Of a stretch of DNA of 64,000 bases, positions 41,354-51,510 are shown piece after piece; positions within the stretch are counted from its first letter, which is position 1; each line of letters begins with the position of its first letter. The stretch comes from Selaginella moellendorffii. Taxonomy: Eukaryota > Streptophyta > Lycopodiopsida > Selaginellales > Selaginellaceae. The stretch lies in NCBI RefSeq assembly GCF_000143415.4, contig NW_003314265.1, positions 1,756,446 to 1,820,445 on the forward strand, in the 5' to 3' direction. The notes under the pieces are model-generated. The model searched no databases, had not been told where the DNA came from, and saw only the letters and a list, made by a program, of their open reading frames with translations. The position numbers and the translations under genes were made by a program.

Positions 41354-43298
41354 TCATAAAATGCCAGCCGGAAGATCCTTGCTAATTGCGATCTCCTGCT
41401 CGAAAAACGCAGAATGGAGCTCCCTGACGCAGCGCTCGGCCTCCGAATCATTCACTATCAACGAGATATTCACCTGTCAAAGCAAAAGGATGGTCGATCG
41501 AGCAAGAACAAAAGGAAGAACTTTTACCTTGGAAGCACCTTGTGAGATCATCTGGACCTTGATTCCCAGCTCCTCAAACACCGAGAAAACTTTCTTGAGC
41601 ACAAGGGAGGAGCGCTCCACGTTTCCAATCAGCGAGATGATGGAGCGCTTCTGTAGCAGCTTCACCTTTGCAATCTTGCGGAGCTTGGTCACCATGTTGT
41701 CCAGCTCTGTCTGGATCAAGTCGCGGCTCCAGATCTTAATGGGATCCAGCGTCAGCGAGATGCTAACCTCGCTGGTCGCCACCACGTCCACGGAGATCCC
41801 CAGCTCCTCGAAAGTCGAGAAAACTTTCGCCAGGAAACCAACCTGGCCCAGCATTCTCGTACTCACGATGTCCAGCATCGTTATGTTTCGCTTGAGAACA
41901 ATACTTGTAAGCAGTGTCTATGGGGAAAAACACAATTTTGTAAGCAAAAATCCTTGGAAACTTGTTCTTACCTCACTCATATCACGCTTCTTCGTGATGA
42001 GTGTTCCAGGAACGTGTGGATTGTAGGAGTTCTTCACGCGGACTGGAATGTTGGCCTCTCGCGCGGGCCTCATCGACTGTGGGTGTAGCACCTGGGCACC
42101 AAAGTACGCCAGCTCTGTAGCCTCGTCGAATGTGAGGCATGGAACTGGAACCGCGAGAGAGTGGACGTTGGGGTCGCAAGTTAGCACTCCATCGACATCC
42201 TTCCACACCTGGACTTCCCGTAAGCCAAGAGCTTTTCCTATCACCGTGGCCGTCAAGTCGCTTCCACCTCTTCCTAAGGTGGTGATGGCACCAGTTTTCT
42301 CTCCCTTTCCCAGAAAGCCCGTGAACACTGGCACTGCCTGATCTCTCCTCCAGTCTTCGTGCAACCGCTTCGCCACCGCCGGATAAGTTGCCTCCAGGAT
42401 CTCCGCATTTCGAAACTCGTCAGTTGTGATAAACCCCGCCTCAAAAGCATCGTACTGCCTCGCCTTGACTCCAATCTTGTTGAGGTATGCCGCAAAAACC
42501 CTCGTCGACAGGCGCTCGCCGAATGAGACGAGGTTGTCTTGCGTGCGGGGGGTCAGCTCTTTCATCAGCGCGATGCCTGTAAGGAGCATGCCAAGCTCCT
42601 CGAACAAATCTAGGAAGATAAAAGAGAACAAGGTAAGAAACAAAACGAGAAAACAAGATGGAAAAACAAAACCGGAGACGAAAGTTTACCTGAAAACACA
42701 GCCTGGTCAATACCAAGTTCCTTGGCAGTACGAACATGGAGATCCTTGATCACAGAAAACTCTTCAATGTAGCAAGTCATTGGAACTCCACAATGGAGGG
42801 CCTTCTCGCCAGCCTGCACAAAAGAACTTAGAAGTTGATAAGTTTTTCTAGAAGAGAGAAAGTCCATACCGCAAGCAAGTTGTTCGTAGTCTTTCCCATG
42901 GCCGACAAAACTAGCACAGGCCTTTCACCCGGAAAGCTTTGCACGAGCGTCGCAACCTCCTTCATCCTCGCCGCAGACGACACAGAAGAGCCCCCAAACT
43001 TCATCACGCAAGTCAGCCCATCCGCGAAACTCTTCTCGCCATCTCCAACCTCCAGTGCCTGGCGATTCACGTCGTGGAGCGACGATTTCCTGTGCTCAAG
43101 CTCCTCCTGCGTCGTGGAAACCACCGCAGTAGCCGCCCCATTCGAAATACATCCAATCCATGCTACCCCTCTCACCAATCTACACTGTAATGTCGACGAA
43201 TTCGCGAAGCAGTGGGAGCTCCTGGGCGGAGGCGCCAGATGCAAGCTAGAGCTGCTGTAATCTGGGAGAACCCGGCGGGCCAGCCACGGCCCGGCCAT
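41354..43298 (-). CDS. Aspartokinase, monofunctional, chloroplast (566 aa)
   Basis: Phosphorylates aspartate, the first step of the plastid pathway to lysine, threonine, methionine and isoleucine. Five exons join in frame: 42870-43298, 42690-42813, 41972-42609, 41528-41917, 41354-41473 (1701 nt). About 95 N-terminal residues form a Ser-rich transit peptide before the kinase motif CVMKFGGSSV. Further family motifs are SFGERLSTRVFAAYL, TLGRGGSDLTATVIGKAL, WKDVDGVLTCDPN and ELAYFGAQVLHP. The C-terminus has two ACT domains (NITMLDIVSTRMLGQVGFLAKVFSTF and ISLIGNVERSSLVLKKVFSVF), the lysine/SAM-responsive regulatory part. There is no homoserine dehydrogenase domain, so this is the lysine-sensitive type (AK1/2/3), not the bifunctional one. 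Confidence 0.95.
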
Positions 43299-43477
43299 CC
43301 TAATAGCGGAGACGCAAAGATCTATGGCGAAATCTACCTCCGCGATTGCAATGTGGCTGATCCGGCCGCGCGCCGGCCCTCGCTGGGCGCCCCCGCCGCG
43401 ATCGCTCCCCGCTTAAACCCTGCCGCAAATTAGGGCTCCTGGTTTGACAATGGCGTCACTATATTTCCATGGAACCA

Positions 43478-44606
43478 TTACATGGGGATTTTCTTCTCCC
43501 ACGATCTCTTGCAGCTATCTGGCGCTCTGAATCGAAATCTCTTTTCCTGGATGGGCGACGCCATGAAATCCTGCCAATCTTCCATCGTGAGCTTCAAATC
43601 GGCCAGCTTGGCCGTCATGCCCTTGCAGCAATTGGCGTGCATCGTGACGATCTTGCCCATGTCGCGCGCCCCGACGTCCCCGAAGTTGCTAAACAGTGAT
43701 GTCGGCAGGAAATCTACACGAATTTCGAGCGCGCCAAACTCCGGGGACGATCGAAACGCGTTGAAAACCTGCTGCTCGTTCTTGCCCGGCTGCTGCTCCA
43801 TCCGCGACGCCCAGAATTTGTAGAGCTTGATCGTCCTGGCGTTGGACCTGGCGTGGATGAATCCCGTGTTTGCTTTGCTCCTGCTCGCATTGCCTCGATG
43901 GAATACGTCGCACGAGACTGCGATGTCGGCAGCGCCGCGATTGAGATGGTTCCAAGGATTGCGGAGCCAAAGAACGTCCAAGTCCTGCAAGGAATTTCTT
44001 CTCAAAAGATCATCGAGGAAAAGTGCCAGATCTTGCCGTGAAGATGAAATTATATCCCAGCTCGAGAACTTCCCCGAGGAACTCCACTCTGCGCTTCATC
44101 ATCCAGACGAAATCCTGCGACATAAACAGGGCCTCCCGCGACGAGAAATCCACGCCGCCGGTCTCGAGGAGGAGGCAATGCTTGTGGATCGCGAGGCAGC
44201 GCTGGTGAGCAACCTCGTCGAGGCTCACGAGCACCAGATTCTCCAGCAATTCAGCGGTCTTGTTCCCGGATCTAAAGCCTCCAAGGAAGAGATCAAGGAG
44301 CGCCCCTTCTTCCGCCCATGCCTTGTTCAAGCTCGCCAAGATCACATTTTTACCTCCGTCGCTCGCGCTTGCGAGCACGGCCTCGCGATGGTTTCCAGGC
44401 GTGATCGCCATGCCTTGCTGCTGCCAAGGAAAGCCAAGTTACTCGAGAGTTCCACTCGCATTTCAGTGAATAGTCGTTACCATTGTGTGGTCTTTGGAGT
44501 ACGAGGTGGCGAAGGACGTATCATCGTGAGTGCTCGCAATCAAGAAAACTACGAAGGCTGCAATGGAGATCACAAGACACACTTGCTGGAGCGCCAGAGA
44601 AGCCAT
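43478..44606 (-). CDS. Nucleotide-diphospho-sugar transferase family protein (337 aa)
   Basis: Exons 44481-44606, 44037-44417 and 43478-43984 give 1014 nt in frame. Residues 5-24 are a signal anchor (QVCLVISIAAFVVFLIA), so it is probably a type II Golgi membrane protein. The body matches the PF03407-type family by VILASLNKAW, LVLVSLDEVAHQRC, ELGYNFIFTDLDVLWLRNPW (DxD at residues 170-172, binding metal and nucleotide sugar) and a C-terminal cysteine-containing module. Known members add sugars to cell-wall glycans or glycoproteins; the acceptor here is unknown. Intron 2 is 52 bp and begins GC (ACG|GCAAGA) while ending TTGCAG; only a GC-AG intron restores FTDLDVLW. Confidence 0.85.
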
Positions 44607-44790
44607 AGCTCTTTGTCACGACAAGAGATGCTGCATTATTGCTCAGGAGAAAGGGAATCGTTGGTTCCACACTTTCTTCCAAAGTTCAACTCTCTGGAGA
44701 ACCATAGCTTTCAGTCTACATGGACGTCACTCAAGAAAGTTTCAAAGTAGTGGTTCCATTTGGCTTTTCTTCAAAACTGCAGGGAGTAAA

Positions 44791-44863
44791 TCCGTTGTAG
44801 TCTAGTTGGTCAGGATACTCGGCTCTCACCCGAGCGACCCGGGTTCAAGTCCCGGCAACGGAA
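44791..44863 (+). tRNA. tRNA-Glu (anticodon CTC)
   Basis: A 73-nt cloverleaf: acceptor stem TCCGTTG/CAACGGA, D arm with TAGTTGGTCAGGA, anticodon stem CTCGG/CCGAG with loop CTCTCAC (anticodon CTC at 44825-44827), and T arm CCCGGGTTCAAGTCCCGG. It reads GAG codons. It lies between the divergently placed 5' end of the sugar transferase gene and the 3' end of the reticulon gene. Confidence 0.95.
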
Positions 44864-44907
44864 CAATCTCGCTAATAACGCGATTATATACGTTCAATTT
44901 ATCCTTC

Positions 44908-46848
44908 CTAGTGTTCCTTTTTTATGGCCTCGCAGGGAACTTCCGAGCGATAGTTCTGGTACTGCTTGAATGCCACTAGAGAGAAGAATGCTGCAAAACA
45001 CGAGACATAAATCCCTGCGCTAGAAACCAAACGAAGACCATACCGATCCAAAACCTTGAAGACGTGGAGAGAAATTTCCAAATGAGAACAGCAGCAACCC
45101 CGGCCACCATTTTCTTGTGAGGACAACTCTCCCAGCCGGAACTGAAGTGGGACACGAGATGAATCCCTGCATTTGATGTGTTTGTCAACGAGGAAAACAC
45201 GGACCACGGAGTCAATGCTCTCACCTTTTTCGTGGAGCTGAGCCGTGTACGACACGTAGAACTTTGGCACAAGGAAGGCTCCAAAGAACGCTACAGCATA
45301 CGGGATCATGCGACTGCGAGATGGAAAGGCGACAGCGCTTACCAAGTCGGAAGATATTCCACAGTGACATCCAATACCCCACATGAGCTACGCACCACAG
45401 AGTTGCGGCAACCTGCAAAAACACAAGTATCACAGAGATTTGGAGCGTGTACTACCAAAAAACCTTGAGCGTCGTCCCCGGATCACCAGAGAATAGCTGC
45501 GAAAACTTAAAAAGCACGGCGTTGAAAGCTGGCAGTGCGCCTCTTGTCAGCTCCAACGCTGCGGCTTCACTTATCTTCCAGGAATCGCTTGAAGAAGACG
45601 GCGCTCTACACGGACCATTTCAAAAGTTAGTGTGACAGCACTTTGGTGGAGAACCTTCTCAGAATGTTAATTCTGAAGAAAACAGCCGATAAATACGTCA
45701 ATGCCAAGTACGACAGAGTCGTGACAATGCTGCAAAACGGGACGATTTAGCAAAAAGCTTCAGAATAGAATCACTCACTTCAAATGGATATCTTGCATAA
45801 GCGAGGCAGACAAAATGGCAAAAGCGCCAGCTCCAAAAATGAGCGACGACGTCGAGAAATCGCGCCACAGTATCACGTTCACTGCCAGAATCAAAAAAGG
45901 TCACAGGAATGGATCATCGCAATCGAAACACTTACTGACAAGCTGCATCCAGTCCTCCTTGTGTGAACTTTGATCTGTAAAAGACGTCGTAAATGTCAAA
46001 GAGAAAAAGAAAGACAAGGCTTTCAAATCAAAGCCTAAATCGTCATGGTCTAAACTTACACTCGAGACTAGACAAACACCCTCACCTCTTCCCGGAGGTC
46101 TGGAATGAAAAGAGGGCGATCCATTGACGCTACTGGCGCGTCCACCGAATGAAAAAGACGACGGCAGCGAAGCAAACAGCTCGGTGGCCTTCTGCTTGAA
46201 CTGACGAGAATTCTTCTGGACTGGACTGGCTTTGAGCTGGATTGGATCGCTCTCCGGTTCCACGGGCTCAACCTTCACCGCCACAGGAACCGGTTGCCTC
46301 AGCACATTCCCCTCCACAGTCTGCTCGCAAGGCACCTCCACATTCCCACCACCATTGCCACCATTTCTCTCACGCACCGCATCGCCCCGCTGCTTTTTAG
46401 CACTACCATTTCGCATGGAAAAGGCCATGGCTTCTCCGCTACGTCTCACCACCTGATCCTCCGATCGCGAGAGCTTATCGTACCTCAATCGCCTCGCGGA
46501 GCGGCCATTCTCCTCGGCTTGCATCCGAGAGAGAATGGCGTTCCTGACGCTCTCCTCGTCGATGTCCATGGAATCGGGCACTCCTGCCACAGCCGGCATG
46601 ATACGATCCGGGACCGAAACGGCCCGCCTGAAAACCCTAGCCTCGGAGGAATGGGGAGGAGCTGGAGCTGGCGCAATGCTACCGTTAGCGGCCGATTCCT
46701 CGCTCGTGCCCAGCTGCTGCGGGTGAATGCTCGCCGGCAGCGATCGAGATTGCGACAATGTAGCTCCGGAAGCGGTGGCAGAGGAGATCGAAGAGGAGGA
46801 AGGGGACGGCGTGCGCCTGGCGACCAGCATTGGCGACGATCTCCTCAT
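44908..46848 (-). CDS. Reticulon-like protein with long N-terminal extension
   Basis: About nine small minus-strand exons, roughly 490 aa, stop TAG at 44908. The start is taken as ATG 46848 (MRRSSPMLVARRTPSPSSSS); the frame is open further upstream but has no ATG. Residues 1-254 (exon 1, 46086-46848) are Ser/Pro-rich and probably disordered. The C-terminal reticulon homology domain starts with VILWRDFSTSSLIFGAGAFAILSAS and includes WKISEAAALELTRGALPAFNAVL, WNIFRLAFFGAFLVPKFYVSYTAQL and WESCPHKKMVAGVAAVLIW. Reticulons wedge into and tubulate the ER membrane; this long-tailed plant subgroup (RTNLB17-23-like) is poorly studied. Exon borders after exon 2 were fitted by eye. Confidence 0.82.
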
Positions 46849-47056
46849 CGCCTCTGCTCTATCTCTATAAACCCTAGCTCCGTTGATGGAGGGGGCCAAT
46901 AGCAAGCGGGAAAAGCGACGCTGGCCGTTGGGTTTTTTCGAAAGCTAAATGCCCTCAAATCAGTATAAGATTCCTTGCACGTGTCGCACGCATGCAGCCG
47001 TTGGATCCATCCAAACTCGCCAATTTTGAGCATAGTAAATTCACAATTTTTATAAG

Positions 47057-48091
47057 TTATAATCCAAGCCGGAGCGACAAATCTATGCCACCACCAGCGC
47101 TACCGCCACCGCCACCGCCACCGCCACCACCACCGCCGCCACCATAATTACCACCGCCACCACCACCATTCTGGCTATCACCATTTTGGCCTTGACCATG
47201 GCTGTAGCCATTGACCGGCTTGGACTTCCGGAAGTTCTCGTCGACACACCGACGCATGAACTCACCCGTGCGGAAGCTGGCAGCGCCGGCGGGCCGTGCA
47301 AACGTCATCGCCGGCTGTCGCAGGGAACTGGACTTCCCGATGTTTGCTCTTGGGGACAGCGACGACCACGCGGCAGCTCCCGGATGTTGGGAGCTGGCTG
47401 CCGCCGCCGCTGGCTGCGGGACGCACATAGTGTTGGCCACCATTGGCGTCGTGGAGTGGGCTTGGAGTCCCATGGACTGGACGCGGAAGGGAGCGGCGCC
47501 ACCGGAGAATCTTGCACCGCCACCGCCGTGGTTCTGGTGGTGGTACCGCGACCAGGAGCCGTTGAAGCTGGCGAGGTTGCTGGTGTGGCAGCGGAGAGCC
47601 CGGCGGGCCGCCGACCTCTCGCGCTTGTGCGCATTTTGGTGGCCGCCCAGCGCCTGGGAGCTTGAGAATTTGCGGTCGCAAAAGGTGCAGGAGAAGTGGC
47701 GGCAGGGGCTCGATTGCGTGGCGGCCGTAGACGCTGGCGTGGGCGTGGCCACCTCGGCCGCCTGATCCTGATCTGACGCTACAGAGGCCGACGATCGGGA
47801 AGTAGAGTGCTGGCACCCGGCGCTCAGGAAATCCGTGGCCGCCAGCTCCCTCGCCGCCTCCTCCTCCACCAATTCCTCCCTCCAATCCTTCCGTGCATCA
47901 TCGTTCCTCCTGGCCTCCTCCTCCTCCTCCTCCTCCTCCTCCTCCTTCTTCTCCTCCTCCTCCTCGACCGCCTCTTCCTCCTCTTCCTCCTCCTCCTCCC
48001 CCCGCTGCCGCCACTCGATCTCCTGCTCACCTGATCGATCTTCCCGATCCAGCGTCACTCGGTCCGCCTGGAGGCCGCCATCGATTTGCAT
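47057..48091 (-). CDS. QALGGH-type C2H2 zinc-finger repressor (344 aa)
   Basis: A single exon, start ATG 48091 (MQIDGG), stop TAA 47057. One EPF-type zinc finger ([21 protein letters not shown], Cys 135, Cys 138, His 151, His 155) with the plant-specific QALGGH DNA-contact motif. The N-terminus has a Glu run (residues about 32-59). The C-terminal third is Gly-rich. It ends IDLSLRLGL, an EAR-type LxLxL repression motif that recruits TOPLESS-type co-repressors. This layout matches single-finger developmental regulators of the KNU/ZFP4-7 type, but an orthologue cannot be picked. Confidence 0.88.
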   Translation of the reverse strand: MQIDGGLQADRVTLDREDRSGEQEIEWRQRGEEEEEEEEEAVEEEEEKKEEEEEEEEEEARRNDDARKDWREELVEEEAARELAATDFLSAGCQHSTSRSSASVASDQDQAAEVATPTPASTAATQSSPCRHFSCTFCDRKFSSSQALGGHQNAHKRERSAARRALRCHTSNLASFNGSWSRYHHQNHGGGGARFSGGAAPFRVQSMGLQAHSTTPMVANTMCVPQPAAAAASSQHPGAAAWSSLSPRANIGKSSSLRQPAMTFARPAGAASFRTGEFMRRCVDENFRKSKPVNGYSHGQGQNGDSQNGGGGGGNYGGGGGGGGGGGGGGSAGGGIDLSLRLGL

Positions 48092-48923
48092 CACCGACCT
48101 CTCTTCTCGCTTTCTCTCTCTATCCTTGCCCTCAAGCTTGTGCTCTCTTGCGATCTCTCCTCTCTCGTGCTCGATTGGTGGAGCCCTAGCGAAGCGATAG
48201 ATATGAAGCAAACACAACTATTAAGCAAGAAGGCCAAGCTGGGTGTGAGTTTGTGTCAGGCTGACAGGAGCCTTCTTCCCATTGTGGAAAACTGCGCTAC
48301 GTGGCAAGGGGCATATTCGGGGGATACAATCCTGGCGATCACGGGGTTGAAGGGTCGGCTCTTGGCAAAGCCCCAATGGTCAAGAAGAGTCAACAATTAG
48401 TAAGATCCCGACAAAAACTCCCGGACGATGTTTAGCAAAAGGCCGGTTCAAATTTAGGGAAATTCCAAAGTTTAGCAAAAAGGTCTGTTCGAATCCGGCG
48501 TGGCGTTAGGCACACATGGGGCTCCAGAGCATATGACACGTCGAGATCTAGTTGAGGCTTGGCAGCCGTCGGATAAGTCGCATATTCTTAGAGCTGATAA
48601 ACCTCCTACGTGGCGACAAGACACGTGGGGTTCCAAACGTATGCCACGTGGAAATCTAATTGGCGCTTTGGCAACCGTTGGATGAGTCAATTCAAGTTCA
48701 GAAGAAAGTCTTTGACAAAGTCGAGATTGGAGGTCGTCACCGAAGGAGCCTAGCAATGTCACCATACTTGCGAACGCGTCTTGAGCTATGTATAGAAGAC
48801 GTCGCGCGTGGGGCTGCCCTCCATCCTCCTCGCATTGCCTCTTTTTCTCCATTCTCGTTGATCGATAGAGTGTAATTCTCGCCGCGATTCATTCAATCAT
48901 TCCATCGATCGAGCGCGGCAGCC
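48092..48923. promoter_or_regulatory. Divergent promoter of the zinc-finger and tetraspanin genes
   Basis: 832 bp between two divergent genes. A 68-bp module occurs twice (48512-48579 and 48621-48688). The second copy has two CACGTG G-boxes (48622-48627, 48645-48650), and another ACGTGGC lies at 48608-48614. Such ACGT elements are bound by bZIP/bHLH factors, often in ABA or light responses. Confidence 0.6.
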
Positions 48924-49903
48924 ATGGGCGCCAGCAACTATGTCACCGGGATCATCAACTTCTGCACGTTGGTGCTCTCCATCCCGATCATCGGCGCTGG
49001 AATCTGGCTCGCCTCCAAGGGCGACACCGAGTGCGTGCGATTCCTCCAGTGGCCCGTGATCGCCATTGGCGTCTTCATCCTCGTCGTCTCCATCGCGGGA
49101 TTCATCGGCGGCTGCTGCCGCGTCGCGTGGCTCCTCTGGTTCTACCTCTTCGCCATGTTCTTGCTCATCCTCCTCCTCCTCATCTTCACCGCGCTCGCCT
49201 TCGTCGTCACCAACAGGGGCGCCGGCCACGCGCTCTCCAATCGCGGCTACAAGGACTACCGCCTCGGGGACTACTCGACGTGGCTCCAGCGATATGTGGA
49301 GAAGCCCAGAAACTGGCGCCGGATCGGCAGCTGCCTCAGGGATTCCAGGGTCTGCAACGATCTCGACGGCGATTACAACACCCGGGACCGGTTCTACGCG
49401 GCCAATCTCTCGCCAATCCAGGTCAGTCACACGCAATTCCTCCCCAAATCTCATTCTTCTCCCAATTTGGATCCTCTGTTTTTGTCTTGAGTTCTTCCTG
49501 GCATTGCACTCCAAATCTTCTCCAATTCCGATCAATGCTCTCGGATTTCTCATCGATTTGTTTTGGTTTCCAGTCCGGATGCTGCAAGCCCCCCACCGAT
49601 TGTAACTTCCAGTTCCAAAACGCCACCACCTGGCTTCCATCCCCGACCGCGGCTCCCGCGAACGCCACCGAGCGCGACTGCACGACCTGGAGCAACGATC
49701 GCAGCCAGCTCTGCTACAACTGCGATTCCTGCAAGGCCGGCCTCATCCAAAACATCAAGTCCAAATACAAGAGCGTCGCCATAGTCAATGCCGTTGTCCT
49801 CGTCTTGCTCGTCGTCGTCTACTCCATTGGCTGCTGCGCCTTTAGAAACGCCCGCAGGCAAGGGAACTATGGCCATGGTGGCTACTACTACGGCAAGGCT
49901 TAG
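48924..49903 (+). CDS. Tetraspanin 1 (275 aa)
   Basis: Two exons, 48924-49421 and 49574-49903 (828 nt). Four membrane segments: NYVTGIINFCTLVLSIPIIGAG, VIAIGVFILVVSIAGFIGG, FYLFAMFLLILLLLIFTALAF and IVNAVVLVLLVVVYSIGCCAF. The large extracellular loop has the plant-specific GCCKPPTDC motif plus further cysteines (DCTTW, LCYNCDSC). Tetraspanins organise membrane microdomains. The start MGASNYV and the intron just before SGCCK are the same in the second tetraspanin at 60588-61485. Confidence 0.95.
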
Positions 49904-51510
49904 CTTGTCAACTCCATAGCCATTTCTTCTTCCTCAGTGGAGTGTTTTTCGCTGCTCCCGATATTCTTTTCTTTTCTTTTCATTGTTTTGTATAGCTTGG
50001 ATTGTTTCTATACGTGAATATCATTGACTTCGAGCTCCTGGAAAACGATCTATGAAAACGCGTTAAGGAGAAGGAAAAGTCGAGAGGAAACGACCACCAC
50101 GCTTACGCCAAAAGCTTGAGCTTACCTACCTAGAATACACTGTAAATCCGACAAAGTCTTGATTCGATTGTACGAAACCGAGAAACCTTCAAGCGAAAAT
50201 CAGAACACTCTCGCGATTGATAACTTACATTGCGGGCCTTGTCGCTTGACAATTACTGGAAAGACAAATTGTAGAGTCGTGCTCTCCTGTGAAAGATAGA
50301 GGCATCAGATAATGGAGCTAGAGCTTAATTCTCACCTTGCTCTGAGCAACTCTTGACGCTCTAAAGTGAATAATCAGTCTAGCGAGCCAATACTAAAGTA
50401 AAAAGTCTCAGCACAACCATACATTTATTAGTATAACAATTATTATAAATTCAAACCATTAGTCTCTCCAGTATTTCAATCATTTGGAGACTCTTGAATA
50501 GAACATCCATTGGCAAGAATTTTAGAACAAACTTTCCTTTGGGTAGCCATCGAGTGTAAGACGCTATAAAACCTCGCATCAGTACAGAAAAAGAGAAAAG
50601 AAAAAGAGGACAAATCTCATTACCAGCATTCTGTTCCAACCCGGAAGATCCGAAGTAAAAGGAATACTGGGAGACAGGCAGCGAATCGGTGTATACGTAG
50701 ATTTCTTCATTGAGTTGTTCTTGAAACTTTCGCAGTTCAAGTAGGCTTGTTTAGTTGTCCCAAAGAAAAAGAAAGAAACTCCTGTGATCACTGTGCCTAT
50801 TACCGTGCACAAAGTGTCGCTTGGGGCAGAATTAGAGCAAATTAAAGAACACGGGGGTAAGATGAACTCGTTCTCGACGTCCGTCTCGACTTTTACTGAT
50901 CCTTGTTTTTCATGTGTTGTTTTCATATTGACACAGCGCAGTCCAGTTATCAGTGTCTTCAACGGCAAGCGTTTCTCCCCTTCACGCACTCTGTTTTTTT
51001 TTTTGCATTCAGCTTGTTTGAGTTGTTTACATTGTTTCTTTTCTATTTAAAATGCCAATGGCGTGCAAGAAGGAGAGACAAACGACACAGTGACACAGTC
51101 AAAGATGGTATGCTCAAACCTAGCATCTTCAAACGTTGAGGAAGATGCTAGGTTTGAGCATACCATCGCCTCCCGCCTTTCTTGATCTTACCCTACGGAA
51201 TCGTCTCATTCGTTTCCAGCAGCCTCTTAAAAAAGGAGCTCGTTTCATGTTTTCCTTGGACATTGAGCTGTGTTGAGTCTTATCATTTTTAAACCTTCAG
51301 CTCTTGAGTTTCGACATTGAGAGTTTGCCACGTTGAGCGAACACGAATTCTTCAGATCGTTCTCTTAGATCTTTAGAAGATTCAAAGCTCGCAGCTACAG
51401 AGCACTGGCACAAATCTCTCCAAAGCCATGTGTCCACTCCTGGAGCTCCAAAGGAAAAAAAAAAAGAGAAGTAAATCTAGGGTTCTTGGAATGACATTGT
51501 GAAATGGGGG
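49904..51510. other. Intergenic region with decayed repeat unit and hairpin
   Basis: 3' flank of tetraspanin 1, then non-coding DNA. 50780-51110 is a diverged relative of the repeats at 55.3-57.4 kb (shared words such as gcttgtttgagttgttt and cttcaacg.tgag). A perfect inverted repeat lies at 51104-51167. No gene is supported. Confidence 0.5.
51104..51167. repeat. Perfect 27-bp inverted repeat with 10-nt loop
   Basis: The arms at 51104-51130 and 51141-51167 are exact reverse complements, with loop aaacgttgag (51131-51140). The left arm flank is the reverse complement of a motif in the tandem repeats (ttgagcatatcatctt..gactgtgtca). Confidence 0.95.

Noticed and set aside
45301-45384. Reticulon exon reading SRMIPYAVAFFGAF
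   Set aside because: Joining it to the preceding exon shifts the frame; using the later acceptor (gctgtag) gives FRLAFFGAF in frame and fits the family better.
46849-46905. Reticulon-like gene starting at 46905
   Set aside because: That codon is TTG; the first ATG in the frame is at 46848.
47262-47885. Gly/Pro-rich frames overlapping the zinc-finger gene on both strands
   Set aside because: Shadows of its Gly and Glu repeats; only the frame at 47057-48091 contains the zinc finger and the EAR motif.
51499-51510. PPR gene starting at 51499
   Set aside because: That codon is GTG; the first ATG in the frame is at 51511.
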